Shown one piece after another: positions 9,645-19,494 of a stretch of DNA of 41,619 nucleotides. Location of the stretch: contig CACLAD010000009.1 of NCBI GenBank assembly GCA_902604715.1, forward strand, positions 1 to 41,619. The letters are read 5' to 3'. Under the pieces are notes generated by a model. That model was not told the DNA's origin. It worked only from the letters and a program-made list of their open reading frames with translations, and did no database searches. A program made the translations under genes and the position numbers. Within the stretch, counting starts at the first letter, position 1; each line of letters starts with the position of its first letter. This stretch comes from an uncultured Bacteroidota bacterium. Lineage in GTDB: Bacteria; Bacteroidota; Bacteroidia; Flavobacteriales; Flavobacteriaceae.

Positions 9645-12600
9645 TTATTCTTCTAATCTTATATCTAATCCTAAGCCCTTTAATTCATGCATCAATACAT
9701 TGAATGACTCTGGTAATCCTGGATTAGGCATGGATTCACCTTTTACAATAGCCTCATAAGTTTTTGCTCTTCCAACAACATCATCTGACTTTACGGTTAA
9801 AATTTCACGTAAAGTACTAGAAGCACCGTAGGCTTCTAATGCCCAAACTTCCATCTCACCAAATCTTTGACCACCAAACTGGGCTTTACCCCCTAATGGT
9901 TGTTGAGTTATTAATGAGTAGGGGCCAATAGATCTGGAGTGCATTTTATCATCAACCATGTGTCCTAACTTAAGCATATAAATTACACCCACTGTCGCAG
10001 CTTGATCAAATTTTTCACCTGTACCTCCATCATAAAGGTATGTGTGACCAAATTTAGGTAAACCAGCTTCATCAGTTATTTTATTAATCTCATCAATTGA
10101 CGCACCATCAAAAATTGGAGTTGCATATTTTTTGTAAAGCTTCAAACCAGCCCATCCTAGGACAGTTTCATAGATTTGACCTATATTCATCCTTGATGGT
10201 ACGCCTAAAGGATTTAACACAATATCCACAGGCTTTCCATCTTCAAGGAAAGGCATATCTTCTTCCCTTACAATTTTGGCAACAATTCCCTTATTACCAT
10301 GTCTACCTGCCATTTTATCCCCTACTTTAAGCTTTCTCTTTTTTGCTATGTACACCTTAGCTAATTTTAATATACCTGATGGTAATTCATCACCTACCGA
10401 AATTGTAAACTTTTCTCTTCTTAATGAGCCCTGCAAATCATTTTCCTTTATTTTATAATTGTGAATAATTTGAGAAACAATCTCGTTTATCGATTTATCT
10501 GTTACCCATTTTGTTGAAACTAAGTGGGCAAAATCATCAGCAGAATTCAACATTTTTTGAGTAAACTTTTTTCCCTTTGGAAAAACTTCTTCTCCTAAAT
10601 CATTAAATATACCCTGAGATGTTTTACCGTTTAATACGCTGTAGAGCTTTTCAACTAAAACATTTTTGAGCTCTAAAAACTTTAGGTCATACGAATCTTC
10701 CAATAACTTTAGATCTTCTTTATCTTGAATTCTCTTCCTTTTGTCTTTAACTGACCTTGCAAATAACTTTTTATCAATTACAACTCCGTTAAGTGACGGG
10801 GGGGCTTTAAGAGATGCATCTTTAACATCTCCTGCCTTATCTCCAAAAATAGCTCTTAATAGCTTTTCTTCCGGAGTTGGATCACTTTCACCTTTTGGTG
10901 TAATTTTACCTATGAGAATGTCACCTGCATTTATTTCAGCTCCAATTCTAATCATACCATTTTCATCAAGATCTTTTGTAGCCTCTTCAGAAACATTTGG
11001 AATGTCGTTTGTTAATTCTTCATTACCAAGTTTTGTATCTCTAACCTCTATAGAATACTCATCAATATGAATTGACGTGAAAACATCATCTCTTACTACC
11101 TTTTCTGAAATTACAATAGCATCCTCAAAGTTATACCCTTTCCATGGCATAAAAGCAACTTGTATATTTCTTCCTAAGGCTAATTCACCATTATTTGTTG
11201 CATATCCCTCACATAAAACCTGGCCCTTAGTAACTTTATCTCCTTTAGAAACAATAGATTTTAAGTTTACGCAAGTACCCTGATTTGTCTTTTTAAACTT
11301 AGTAAGTTTATATGTTACGGTATTAGATTCAAAACTTGTTAGATCTTCGTTTTTATTTCTGCTATACTTTATTGTAATCTCATTAGCATCAACATATTCT
11401 ACAACACCATCTGCTTCGGCATTAATTAACACTCTCGAATCAGATGCAACCTGCTTTTCTAGACCAGTACCTACTATTGGGGACTGTGGTAATAATAATG
11501 GAACTGCTTGACGCATCATATTAGAACCCATTAATGCTCGGTTTGCATCATCATGTTCTAAAAAAGGAATTAAAGATGCGGAAATTGATGCAATCTGATT
11601 GGGAGCAACATCAGTGTAATGTACATTTGAAGGTTCAGTGAGAGGAAAATCTCCCTCTTGCCTTGCAATAACCTTTTCGTCTAGTATTTTACCTGATTTG
11701 TTAACACTAATATTTGATTGAGCTATTAACTTATTTTCTTCCTCTTCTGCACTGAGGTATACCGGATCTGACTTTAAATCAACGACGCCACCCTCTACCC
11801 TTCGGTAAGGAGTTTCAATGAATCCCATATTATTGATCTTCGCAAAAACACCTAATGAAGAAATTAACCCAATATTTGGTCCTTCTGGGGTTTCAATTGG
11901 ACACAATCTACCATAGTGAGTGTAATGAACGTCACGGACTTCAAAACCAGCTCTTTCCCTTGACAAACCACCAGGACCAAGCGCAGATAATCTTCTTTTA
12001 TGAGTTATTTCTGCAAGTGGGTTGGTTTGATCCATAAATTGAGATAACTGATTTGTTCCAAAAAATGAATTAATAACAGAGGATAAAGTCTTTGCATTAA
12101 TTAAATCAATAGGTGTAAACACCTCATTATCACGAACATTCATTCTTTCCCTGATTGTTCTTGCCATTCTTGCTAAACCAACACCAAATTGGGATGACAA
12201 TTGTTCACCAACAGTTCTAACCCTTCTATTTGACAAGTGGTCAATATCATCAATCTCAGCTTTTGAGTTGATAAGTTCTATTAAATATTTTATAATGGTT
12301 ATTATATCTTCAGTTGTTAAAACCTGTTTGTCCATTCCGATATCTAAACCAAGTTTTTTATTCATTCTGTATCTACCCACATCACCAAGATTATACCTTT
12401 GGTCACTGAAAAATAATTTATCTATAATCCCTCTAGCAGTTTCTTCATCTGGTGGCTCAGCATTTCTAAGCTGTCTGTAAATGTGTTCAACAGCTTCCTT
12501 TTCCGAATTTGTAGGGTCCTTTTGAAGTGTATTATGAATAATAGCGTATTCACCCTGTTGAGTAATTTCTTTGTGAATTAATATGGTTTTAACACCTGCC

Positions 12601-13457
12601 TCGATTATTTCCTCGACATTGTCTTTATCAACCTCTGTATCCCTGTCAAGAACGATTTCATTTCTTTCAATTGAAACAACCTCGCCTGTATCCTCGTCAA
12701 CAAAATCTTCATGCCAAGTATTAAGGACGCGAGCAGCTAGCTTCCTACCATAATACTTTTTAAGATTTGCTTTAGAAACTTTTATCTCTTCTGCTAAATC
12801 AAATATTTCTAAAATATCTTTATCTCTCTCATAACCTATAGCTCTAAATAGCGTAGTAACCGGAAGCTTCTTTTTTCTGTCAATGTATGCATACATTACA
12901 CTATTTATGTCAGTTGCAAATTCTATCCAAGACCCTTTAAAAGGAATTACACGAGCGGAATACAACTTTGTTCCATTTGCGTGGAAAGACTGGCCAAAAA
13001 ATACACCGGGCGACCTATGCAACTGTGAAACAACTACTCTTTCAGCGCCATTGATGCAGAAAGTTCCACTTGGCGTCATATAAGGAATCGTACCAAGATA
13101 TACATCCTGAACAATTGTTTCAAAATCTTCGTGTTCAGGGTCAGTACAATAAAGCTTCAATCTAGCTTTTAGTGGAACGCTGTAAGTTAATCCTCTTTCA
13201 ATACATTCCTGAATGGAATATCTAGGTGGATCAACAAAATAATCTAAGAATTCTAATACAAACTGATTTCTAGCATCAGTAATTGGAAAGTTATCCTGAA
13301 ATGTATTGTATAAACCCTCTTCTCCGCGTTCATCTGATTTGGTTTCTAATTGAAAGAAATCCTTAAAGGATTTAATTTGAATATCCAAGAAATCAGGATA
13401 CTGACTAGCATTTTTAATTGAAGAAAAGTTTATTCTTTCAGCTAATTTGGTTGACAT
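9645..13457 (-). CDS. rpoB: DNA-directed RNA polymerase subunit beta
   Basis: This is the beta subunit of RNA polymerase, 1270 residues. The rifampicin-pocket region is recognisable as [19 protein letters not shown] followed by [13 protein letters not shown]. The conserved [13 protein letters not shown] segment near the C-terminus, which contacts beta', is intact. A run of seven G residues on the plus strand near 10797-10803 falls inside a Pro-rich stretch (KAPPSLNG) and does not break the frame. The gene is 108 nt downstream of rplL, with a hairpin in the gap that may adjust polymerase relative to ribosomal-protein expression. Confidence 0.99.
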   Translation of the reverse strand: MSTKLAERINFSSIKNASQYPDFLDIQIKSFKDFFQLETKSDERGEEGLYNTFQDNFPITDARNQFVLEFLDYFVDPPRYSIQECIERGLTYSVPLKARLKLYCTDPEHEDFETIVQDVYLGTIPYMTPSGTFCINGAERVVVSQLHRSPGVFFGQSFHANGTKLYSARVIPFKGSWIEFATDINSVMYAYIDRKKKLPVTTLFRAIGYERDKDILEIFDLAEEIKVSKANLKKYYGRKLAARVLNTWHEDFVDEDTGEVVSIERNEIVLDRDTEVDKDNVEEIIEAGVKTILIHKEITQQGEYAIIHNTLQKDPTNSEKEAVEHIYRQLRNAEPPDEETARGIIDKLFFSDQRYNLGDVGRYRMNKKLGLDIGMDKQVLTTEDIITIIKYLIELINSKAEIDDIDHLSNRRVRTVGEQLSSQFGVGLARMARTIRERMNVRDNEVFTPIDLINAKTLSSVINSFFGTNQLSQFMDQTNPLAEITHKRRLSALGPGGLSRERAGFEVRDVHYTHYGRLCPIETPEGPNIGLISSLGVFAKINNMGFIETPYRRVEGGVVDLKSDPVYLSAEEEENKLIAQSNISVNKSGKILDEKVIARQEGDFPLTEPSNVHYTDVAPNQIASISASLIPFLEHDDANRALMGSNMMRQAVPLLLPQSPIVGTGLEKQVASDSRVLINAEADGVVEYVDANEITIKYSRNKNEDLTSFESNTVTYKLTKFKKTNQGTCVNLKSIVSKGDKVTKGQVLCEGYATNNGELALGRNIQVAFMPWKGYNFEDAIVISEKVVRDDVFTSIHIDEYSIEVRDTKLGNEELTNDIPNVSEEATKDLDENGMIRIGAEINAGDILIGKITPKGESDPTPEEKLLRAIFGDKAGDVKDASLKAPPSLNGVVIDKKLFARSVKDKRKRIQDKEDLKLLEDSYDLKFLELKNVLVEKLYSVLNGKTSQGIFNDLGEEVFPKGKKFTQKMLNSADDFAHLVSTKWVTDKSINEIVSQIIHNYKIKENDLQGSLRREKFTISVGDELPSGILKLAKVYIAKKRKLKVGDKMAGRHGNKGIVAKIVREEDMPFLEDGKPVDIVLNPLGVPSRMNIGQIYETVLGWAGLKLYKKYATPIFDGASIDEINKITDEAGLPKFGHTYLYDGGTGEKFDQAATVGVIYMLKLGHMVDDKMHSRSIGPYSLITQQPLGGKAQFGGQRFGEMEVWALEAYGASSTLREILTVKSDDVVGRAKTYEAIVKGESMPNPGLPESFNVLMHELKGLGLDIRLEE

Positions 13458-13508
13458 ATAGTTTTTGTTTTAAAAATGAATATTGAAAAAATCGTTTAAG
13501 TACACCAA

Positions 13509-13546
13509 AAGGCATAGTCATAGATACTAATCTATAACTATGCCTT
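13509..13546 (-). promoter_or_regulatory. Hairpin in the rplL-rpoB interval, possible attenuator
   Basis: A 10-bp outer stem (AAGGCATAGT with ACTATGCCTT), one mismatch and a 5-bp inner stem close on a 6-nt loop. On the minus strand it is followed by only four T residues, so it looks like a weak or partial terminator. In E. coli the same interval holds an attenuator and an RNase III site; a similar role here is inference. Confidence 0.5.
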
Positions 13547-13565
13547 AATTTGATTAAAGTTGAAC

Positions 13566-13946
13566 TTATTTAAGTTCAACCTCAGCTCCAGCTTCTTCTA
13601 AGGATTTTTTGAATCCTTCAGCTTCGTCTTTGCTAACTCCTTCTTTGATTGTCTTTGGTGCGCCATCAACAAGCTCTTTAGCATCTTTTAGACCTAAACC
13701 TGTTAACTCTTTAACCAATTTTACAACCGCAAGTTTAGATCCACCTGCTGCTGTTAGAACTACATCAAATTCTGATTTTTCTTCACCTGCATCACCGGCT
13801 GTGCCAGCACCTGCTGCTGCAGGAGCTGCAACTGCAGTTGCCGCTGGCTCAATACCATATTCATTTTTTAAAATGTCAGCTAACTCACTTACCTCTTTTA
13901 CTGATAAGTTTACTAACTGCTCTGCGAAAGTTTTTAAATCTGCCAT
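13566..13946 (-). CDS. rplL: Ribosomal protein bL12 (L7/L12)
   Basis: This is the stalk protein of the large ribosomal subunit that recruits translation factors. It has 126 residues: an N-terminal dimerisation helix domain (1-35), an Ala/Gly-rich hinge (36-52, [10 protein letters not shown]) and the C-terminal factor-binding domain with [24 protein letters not shown]. It is 33 nt downstream of rplJ in the same operon. A long plus-strand ORF over this gene is only a shadow of its Ala-rich codons. Confidence 0.98.
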   Translation of the reverse strand: MADLKTFAEQLVNLSVKEVSELADILKNEYGIEPAATAVAAPAAAGAGTAGDAGEEKSEFDVVLTAAGGSKLAVVKLVKELTGLGLKDAKELVDGAPKTIKEGVSKDEAEGFKKSLEEAGAEVELK

Positions 13947-13979
13947 TTTTCTGTTTTTATTTTACTTTATTATTTTAAA

Positions 13980-14495
13980 TTATTTGTTTGATAATGTTTG
14001 AAGAATTCCTGAAAGTTTACCTCCACTTGATGAAAGTGCAGAAACTAAATTCTTAGCTGGTGACTGTAGTAAAATCACTATATCCGCAATTAATTCTTCT
14101 TTAGACTTAATTGCAAATAATGTTTCTAACTGGTCATCACCAATATAAAGTTCTTCCTCAATCATTGCACCCTTCAATATTGGTCTTTCAGATTTTTTTC
14201 TAAAATTCTTTATAACCTTTGCAGGTGCACTACTAACTTCAGCAATCATAACTGAAGTATTACCTTTAAGCGTCTCTTTTAATTCACCAAAATCTTTTTC
14301 GGAACCATCCATTGCTTTTTCAAGCAATGTATTTTTAACAACTGATAATTTTACATCAGCTTTAAAACACATTCTTCTTAGATTTGATGTCTCAAGAGCA
14401 TTTAAACCTGAAATATCAGCCAAATAAATGTTTTGATTTGACTTTAATACTTCAACTATTTCATTAATCGCTACTGATTTTTCTTCTCTAGTCAT
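13980..14495 (-). CDS. rplJ: Ribosomal protein uL10
   Basis: This protein anchors the bL12 stalk to 23S rRNA. The 171-residue sequence has the family N-terminus (MTREEKSVAINEIVEVLK), the LRRMCFKADVKLSVVKNTLL rRNA-binding part and a C-terminal helix that binds bL12. Only 8 nt separate it from rplA, leaving no room for an E. coli-style L10 leader between these two genes. Confidence 0.97.
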   Translation of the reverse strand: MTREEKSVAINEIVEVLKSNQNIYLADISGLNALETSNLRRMCFKADVKLSVVKNTLLEKAMDGSEKDFGELKETLKGNTSVMIAEVSSAPAKVIKNFRKKSERPILKGAMIEEELYIGDDQLETLFAIKSKEELIADIVILLQSPAKNLVSALSSSGGKLSGILQTLSNK

Positions 14496-14503
14496 AATTA
14501 CAA

Positions 14504-15190
14504 TTATATTTTTGGGTCAATAGCTAAACTAGGACTCATAGTTGATGAAATAAAAATACTTTTTATATAAGTACCCTTTGATGATGTTGGCTTAAGTTTT
14601 ATTAATGTTTGAATTAATTCACTTGCATTACCAGCAATTTTTTCAGGCGAAAAAGAAACTTTTCCAATTGGAGCATGAACAATACCTGCCTTGTCAACCT
14701 TAAAATCAATTTTTCCAGCCTTGACATCAGAAACTGCTTTGGCCACATCCATGGTAACTGTACCAGTTTTTGGATTAGGCATTAATCCTCTAGGTCCTAA
14801 AATTCTACCTAAAGGACCTAACTTACCCATAACACTAGGCATAGTTACTATAACATCTACATCAGTCCAACCACCTTTGATCTTATCAATATATTCGTCA
14901 AGACCAACAAAATCAGCCCCAGCTTTCTTAGCTTCATCTTCCTTATCAGGAGAAACTAAAGCAAGAACTTTCATGTCTTTCCCAGTTCCATTAGGAAGGG
15001 AAACTACACCTCTAACCATTTCATTAGCCTTTTTAGGATCAACTCCTAACCTTACAGCTAAATCAACAGATGCATCAAACTTTGTTGTAGTAATATCTTT
15101 AAGCAATGAACATGCTTCATCTAAATTGTACAACTTAGTTTTGTCAATTTTTGCTTCCGATAATTTTCTATTCTTAGTCAATTTTCCCAT
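14504..15190 (-). CDS. rplA: Ribosomal protein uL1
   Basis: This is the L1 stalk protein of the 50S subunit, 228 residues from the ATG at 15190 ([10 protein letters not shown]). An in-frame upstream ATG at 15229 would add 13 residues but would lie inside rplK, and the family N-terminus aligns with the internal start. Motifs include [31 protein letters not shown] and the C-terminal [19 protein letters not shown]. It is 10 nt downstream of rplK. Confidence 0.97.
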   Translation of the reverse strand: MGKLTKNRKLSEAKIDKTKLYNLDEACSLLKDITTTKFDASVDLAVRLGVDPKKANEMVRGVVSLPNGTGKDMKVLALVSPDKEDEAKKAGADFVGLDEYIDKIKGGWTDVDVIVTMPSVMGKLGPLGRILGPRGLMPNPKTGTVTMDVAKAVSDVKAGKIDFKVDKAGIVHAPIGKVSFSPEKIAGNASELIQTLIKLKPTSSKGTYIKSIFISSTMSPSLAIDPKI

Positions 15191-15200
15191 TTTGTTTAAA

Positions 15201-15641
15201 TTATTCAGGGGCTTTACCACCCTTAACATTTATACCCATAGATCTCGCAGTTCCAGCGACCATTTTCATCGCAGATTCAACAGTAAATGCATTTAAATCA
15301 ACCATTTTATCTTCAGCGATTGCTTTGACCTGGTCCCACGTTACCTTAGAAACTTTATTAATATTTGGCTCACCAGATCCTTTTTTAACTCTTGCTGCCT
15401 CTAAAAGTTGAACGGCAGCCGGAGGAGTTTTAATAACAAAATCAAATGATTTGTCTTTAAAAACTGTTATCACTACAGGTAAAACTTTCCCAGGTTTATC
15501 CTGAGTTCTGGCGTTGAATTGCTTACAAAAATCCATTATGTTTACGCCTGCAGCACCTAATGCAGGACCTACTGGCGGAGATGGGTTTGCGGCGCCTCCT
15601 CTTACTTGTAATTTAAGAACTTTATCTATTTCTTTTGCCAT
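15201..15641 (-). CDS. rplK: Ribosomal protein uL11
   Basis: This protein forms the GTPase-associated centre with 23S rRNA. The 146-residue sequence has the typical Pro-rich N-terminal motif ([20 protein letters not shown]) and the rRNA-binding C-terminal domain ending [11 protein letters not shown]. It starts 66 nt downstream of nusG. I see no distinct leader structure in that gap. Confidence 0.98.
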   Translation of the reverse strand: MAKEIDKVLKLQVRGGAANPSPPVGPALGAAGVNIMDFCKQFNARTQDKPGKVLPVVITVFKDKSFDFVIKTPPAAVQLLEAARVKKGSGEPNINKVSKVTWDQVKAIAEDKMVDLNAFTVESAMKMVAGTARSMGINVKGGKAPE

Positions 15642-15707
15642 ATTACTAATTTAAGTTTCAATGATCCTATTATTGGAAGCTATAGTTTCATTTGTGTTAT
15701 GTAACAT

Positions 15708-16265
15708 TTATAGTTTTTCAACCTGCATATAGCTAAGTTCCAATGGTGTTTTTCTACCAAAGATCTTAACCATAACCTCAAGTTTTCTTTTTTCTTCGTT
15801 TATTTTTTCAATTGTTCCATCGAATCCATTAAATGGTCCATCAATAACCTTAACATTTTCTCCGTGAATAAATGGAATAACAATATCAGATTCATCTTGC
15901 AAGGATAGCTCGTCAACTTTACCTAACATTCTATTGACTTCACTTTGACGCAAAGGAATGGGATCTCCCCCTTTAGTCTCACCTAAAAATCCAATAACAT
16001 TGGTTACGGACTTAATAATGTGTGGGACCTCACCAGTTAGGTTAGCCTTAATCATTATGTAACCTGGAAAATAGGTTTTATCTTTTGTAACCTTTTTACC
16101 GTTTCTGATTTGAACAACTTTTTCAGAGGGTACAAGTATTTGCTCAATAAAGCTATCCATACCAACTCTGGTAATCTCATTTTCAATATATGCCTTTATC
16201 TTATTTTCTTGACCACTAACGGCCCTAACAACATACCATTTAAAAAGCGAAATTTTATCAGACAT
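15708..16265 (-). CDS. nusG: Transcription termination/antitermination protein NusG
   Basis: This protein binds elongating RNA polymerase and couples it to Rho or the ribosome. The 185-residue sequence has the NGN domain beginning KWYVVRAVSGQENKIK and ending near the PIPLRQSEV linker, then a KOW domain starting VIPFIHGENVKVIDGPFNGFDG. It follows secE by 6 nt. Length and composition are ordinary. Confidence 0.98.
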   Translation of the reverse strand: MSDKISLFKWYVVRAVSGQENKIKAYIENEITRVGMDSFIEQILVPSEKVVQIRNGKKVTKDKTYFPGYIMIKANLTGEVPHIIKSVTNVIGFLGETKGGDPIPLRQSEVNRMLGKVDELSLQDESDIVIPFIHGENVKVIDGPFNGFDGTIEKINEEKRKLEVMVKIFGRKTPLELSYMQVEKL

Positions 16266-16271
16266 AATTAT

Positions 16272-16466
16272 TTAGCTTATAAGATTAAAAAATTCTTTAA
16301 TAACTCTACTAAACATAGAGTCTAATCCCCAGATAATCAGTGAAAAAATCACTGAAAATACTGCAACCAAAACTGTCAAATTCAATCCTTCATTAAAACT
16401 AGGCCAACTAACATGTGATTTTAGTTCTTCAAAAGATTCTCTTACATATTTAACAATTCCTGTCAT
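16272..16466 (-). CDS. secE: Preprotein translocase subunit SecE
   Basis: This is the small essential Sec translocase subunit. The 64-residue protein from the ATG at 16466 (MTGIVKYVRESFEELKSHVSWPS) has an amphipathic helix, then one transmembrane helix (about 28-50). The open frame continues upstream to 16559, but that extension is the antisense-free reading of the tRNA-Trp gene and is not coding. It sits between tRNA-Trp and nusG, the usual location. Confidence 0.95.
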   Translation of the reverse strand: MTGIVKYVRESFEELKSHVSWPSFNEGLNLTVLVAVFSVIFSLIIWGLDSMFSRVIKEFFNLIS

Positions 16467-16480
16467 ATTATATTTTATTG

Positions 16481-16553
16481 CACGGGTTGAGAGACTCGAA
16501 CTCCCGACACCTGGTTTTGGAGACCAGTGCTCTACCAACTGAGCTAAACCCGT
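16481..16553 (-). tRNA. trnW: tRNA-Trp (CCA anticodon)
   Basis: A 73-nt cloverleaf folds on the minus strand. The acceptor stem pairs ACGGGTT with AACCCGT, with discriminator G. The anticodon stem CTGGT/ACCAG encloses loop CTCCAAA with anticodon CCA. The D-loop GTTGGTAGAG and T-loop GTTCGAG are normal. The 3' CCA is not encoded. It lies between tuf and secE, as in many Bacteroidota. Confidence 0.97.
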
Positions 16554-16564
16554 AAACATAAGTC

Positions 16565-16598
16565 AAGGTATTTTGTTTGATAACAAACAAAATACCTT
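16565..16598 (-). promoter_or_regulatory. Perfect 15-bp hairpin between tuf and tRNA-Trp
   Basis: AAGGTATTTTGTTTG pairs perfectly with CAAACAAAATACCTT across a 4-nt loop. It follows the tuf stop by about 22 nt on the tuf strand. No T-run follows on the minus strand, so it is not a standard intrinsic terminator. It may stabilise the tuf mRNA end or be a processing site releasing tRNA-Trp. Confidence 0.5.
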
Positions 16599-16620
16599 AA
16601 CATATATTATGGGTTTTTTT

Positions 16621-17808
16621 TTAGTCTAAAATTTCAGTAACCTGACCAGCACCAACAGTTCTACCACCTTCACGGATAGCAAAACGTAAACCAACATTCA
16701 TTGCAATTGGCTGTATCAACTCAACTGTAATTGTTAGGTTGTCTCCAGGCATAACCATTTCAACCCCAGATGGTAACTCAATTGTTCCGGTTACATCAGT
16801 TGTTCTTACATAGAACTGAGGTCTGTAGTTATTATGAAATGGAGTATGACGTCCACCTTCTTCTTTTTTGAGAATGTAAACCTCTGCTTTAAATTTTTTA
16901 TGCGGAGTTACAGATCCTTGTTTACAGATTACCATTCCCCTACTGATATCAGTTTTTTCAATACCTCTTAACAGGATACCTACGTTGTCACCGGCTTCAC
17001 CTCTATCTAAAATTTTACGGAACATCTCAACACCGGTTACTGTAGAAGTTAATTTTTCTGCACCCATCCCAATGATATCAACAGCGTCACCAGTATTGGC
17101 AACACCTGTTTCGATTCTACCTGTGGCTACAGTACCTCTACCAGTAATTGAGAATACATCCTCAATTGGCATTAAAAAGTCTTTATCAACCTCTCTAGTA
17201 GGTAATTCAATCCATGAGTCAACATTTTTCATTAATTCTAAAACTGTGTCAACCCACTTTTGCTCGCCATTGAGGGCTCCTAATGCAGAACCAGCGATAA
17301 CAGGTCCGTTGTCACCATCATATTCGTAGAATGATAATAATTCACGAATCTCCATTTCAACAAGTTCTAAAAGCTCGTCATCATCTACCATGTCAACTTT
17401 GTTCATGAATACAACAATTCTTGGAATACCAACCTGTCTCCCAAGAAGAATGTGCTCACGAGTTTGTGGCATTGGCCCATCAGTAGCAGCAACAACAAGT
17501 ATTGCTCCGTCCATTTGTGCAGCACCAGTTACCATGTTTTTTACATAGTCGGCGTGACCTGGACAGTCTACGTGAGCGTAATGACGATTTTCAGTAGCAT
17601 ACTCAACGTGTGATGTATTGATAGTGATACCTCTTTCTTTTTCTTCAGGGGCATTATCAATAGTATCAAAATCTCTTTTTTCAGATAAACCAGCATCAGC
17701 TAATACTGTTGTAATAGCAGCTGTAAGCGTGGTTTTACCATGATCTACGTGTCCGATTGTACCAATATTTAAATGCGGTTTCGAACGATCAAAATTTTCC
17801 TTTGCCAT
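16621..17808 (-). CDS. tuf: Elongation factor Tu
   Basis: This GTPase delivers aminoacyl-tRNA to the ribosome. The 395-residue protein has the P-loop GHVDHGKT (about 19-26), the switch I region with [12 protein letters not shown], switch [10 protein letters not shown] and NKVDM, then beta-barrel domains 2 and 3 ending [13 protein letters not shown]. Codon use is markedly less AT-rich than in neighbouring accessory genes, as expected for a highly expressed gene. It is no longer directly preceded by the tRNA cluster and has its own promoter-like sequence. Confidence 0.99.
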   Translation of the reverse strand: MAKENFDRSKPHLNIGTIGHVDHGKTTLTAAITTVLADAGLSEKRDFDTIDNAPEEKERGITINTSHVEYATENRHYAHVDCPGHADYVKNMVTGAAQMDGAILVVAATDGPMPQTREHILLGRQVGIPRIVVFMNKVDMVDDDELLELVEMEIRELLSFYEYDGDNGPVIAGSALGALNGEQKWVDTVLELMKNVDSWIELPTREVDKDFLMPIEDVFSITGRGTVATGRIETGVANTGDAVDIIGMGAEKLTSTVTGVEMFRKILDRGEAGDNVGILLRGIEKTDISRGMVICKQGSVTPHKKFKAEVYILKKEEGGRHTPFHNNYRPQFYVRTTDVTGTIELPSGVEMVMPGDNLTITVELIQPIAMNVGLRFAIREGGRTVGAGQVTEILD

Positions 17809-17841
17809 AATATAATATTTTAGTTGGTTTTAAAATGAGCG

Positions 17842-17873
17842 CAAATATAAAATTTTTATATCTAATTAACCAA
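17842..17873 (-). promoter_or_regulatory. Candidate flavobacterial promoter for tuf
   Basis: Read on the minus strand, a TTG (17873-17871) is followed after 21 bp by TATATTTG (17849-17842), matching the flavobacterial TTG-N17-23-TAnnTTTG pattern. The predicted start lies near 17835, giving a leader of about 27 nt before the tuf ATG. Confidence 0.6.
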
Positions 17874-17954
17874 TTTATTTGTTAATTTTTTTTGAAGAGC
17901 CTAATCAGTAAAAAAAAACAAAGAAATTTAGATCTTTAATTATATAAAAACCAA

Positions 17955-18572
17955 CTACTTATGGTCTTTGAAAAAAATCTGGTTTTCTACTGATTCCCAG
18001 AGCAAAAGACATGCAATCGAGTTGTAAGGAGACCATTTTTTAGTTAGTCTCTCAATTTCAACTTTTCCCACTGACTCCATCAGATAATTTTTCTTTATGC
18101 TATTAATTAGTGCCAAATCCTTTGGAGAAAAAATATCTTGCCTAAATAAATTGAATATTAAAAACATCTGAGCTGTCCACTCTCCTACTCCTTTGATTGC
18201 AACTAAACAATCAATAACCTCTTTGTCAGACATTTTATTAAAATCAATAGTTTTATTTTTAAAAAAACGGAAAACATTTTTAATGTATTCTGCTTTACGG
18301 AAAGAAATCCCGATAGATTGAAGATCAGTATTTGACATATTCATTATTTCAGATTGAGATTTTTTATCAACTATTTTTGCAAATCTCTTCTTAACAGTTA
18401 TCGCTGCTTTGAAACTTATTTGTTGTTCAATTATAAGGTTTGCAATAGAAAGGGAATAATTTGAGTTGTATCTGTTGCCCCAATCAATTTTATCACGAAA
18501 CTTATTGATGAGAAAAGACATTACTTTGTCTTTTGTCAAATGGTCAAAAGCCAATCTGATGGTATTTCTCAT
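17955..18572 (-). CDS. DNA-3-methyladenine glycosylase II-like (HhH-GPD superfamily)
   Basis: This is a base-excision repair glycosylase of the AlkA type, 205 residues, corresponding to the catalytic HhH-GPD part without the AlkA N-terminal domain. The helix-hairpin-helix is at about 123-135 (LVAIKGVGEWTAQ) and the catalytic aspartate is D152 in FSPKDLAL, aligned to AlkA D238. There is no FeS cysteine cluster, which argues against an EndoIII/MutY enzyme. It starts 6 nt after the upstream membrane-protein gene, so both are probably one transcript. Confidence 0.85.
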   Translation of the reverse strand: MRNTIRLAFDHLTKDKVMSFLINKFRDKIDWGNRYNSNYSLSIANLIIEQQISFKAAITVKKRFAKIVDKKSQSEIMNMSNTDLQSIGISFRKAEYIKNVFRFFKNKTIDFNKMSDKEVIDCLVAIKGVGEWTAQMFLIFNLFRQDIFSPKDLALINSIKKNYLMESVGKVEIERLTKKWSPYNSIACLLLWESVENQIFFKDHK

Positions 18573-18578
18573 TAAGTA

Positions 18579-19436
18579 CTAGTATGTTTCTTCTGCCAAT
18601 TTGTAAATCCTTAAGATAATAAGTCCAAAAACAACCCCAAGTATAAGCAGTAAAATACTATAAAGTCCCTCTGCACTAAAAGAAAGCCTTAGTAGAATGG
18701 TTGAAATAATAAAACCTGTATTTCTAATGAGTTGAGAGTATCTCTCTGTAAACTGAAATGAAATCAAAAGAATAAATACGTCTACAAGAATCAGAATTGT
18801 AAAAAAATCAATGAAGAAACCATTTAAATTCGCAACATCGCCCTCAGCAATAAATACTGTTATTACCCATTCATAAAAATTAATAAAACATAGAGAAATA
18901 AGAGTTGGCACTAATAAAATCGACATTAGCTTCTTGTAGCTAATAAATTTGTTTAAACTTTTATTTGTTTTTCGTTTGGGGATATTGACCCATGTTTTCT
19001 TAAATAAATAAATAAGGTAGAATATTACAATAACCGCAAGCAGATCATAAAGCAATTGTAAATTGTTCGAACTCAAAATAGTTGCACTGTCTAAACTTAA
19101 CTCAGGAATATCTTTAAAAATTTTTCTAATTAATACTAGAGAAATAATTTCATATTCTTTTGCAACAGATGTTGTAAAAGACCTTGGGAGGTAATGAATT
19201 AAAAGAAACGCTTCATAAATAAGAATGAAGGTGAATGGTGTATACAGGGCGGATATTGGATTACTAGATAAATTTGTTTTAGACGAAAATATATCTACTG
19301 AATAATAGTTTTCATAAAATATCAAAAGCAGATGAATGATAAACCCTCCAACTGCCAAAAACATAATGTTTTTCTCAAATAATTCTACATTTTTTTGTGA
19401 AAAAACATTTGAATGTAAAGTTTCAATCCTATTCAT
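18579..19436 (-). CDS. Integral membrane protein of unknown function
   Basis: I do not recognise the family. The 285-residue protein has about six or seven hydrophobic segments: near 25-42, 64-84, 132-147, 171-195, 204-224, 236-250 and 258-278. Between the second and third lies a longer soluble stretch with charged residues (EYEIISLVLIRKIFKDIPEL). A basic linker (KRKTNKSLNKFISYKK, about 154-169) follows the third segment. There is no signal peptide or catalytic motif that I can name. It is 6 nt upstream of the alkA-like gene and 58 nt downstream of the lipoprotein gene on the same strand. Confidence 0.7.
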   Translation of the reverse strand: MNRIETLHSNVFSQKNVELFEKNIMFLAVGGFIIHLLLIFYENYYSVDIFSSKTNLSSNPISALYTPFTFILIYEAFLLIHYLPRSFTTSVAKEYEIISLVLIRKIFKDIPELSLDSATILSSNNLQLLYDLLAVIVIFYLIYLFKKTWVNIPKRKTNKSLNKFISYKKLMSILLVPTLISLCFINFYEWVITVFIAEGDVANLNGFFIDFFTILILVDVFILLISFQFTERYSQLIRNTGFIISTILLRLSFSAEGLYSILLLILGVVFGLIILRIYKLAEETY

Positions 19437-19494
19437 AATCAGACACTTACAATATTTATGCCGTTATGAATAAAATAAACTTAAATTATCCTGA

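Noticed and set aside
13609-14001. 130-residue plus-strand ORF over rplL
   Set aside because: It is a shadow produced by the Ala/Gly-rich codons of rplL on the other strand.
15191-15229. Earlier ATG for rplA
   Set aside because: It lies inside rplK and adds residues absent from uL1 proteins; MGKLTKN at 15190 fits the family.
14691-15296. 201-residue plus-strand ORF over rplA and rplK
   Set aside because: Antisense shadow of two ribosomal protein genes with no family features.
16467-16559. N-terminal extension of secE to 16559
   Set aside because: The extension is a translation of the tRNA-Trp gene; the family N-terminus starts at the ATG 16466.
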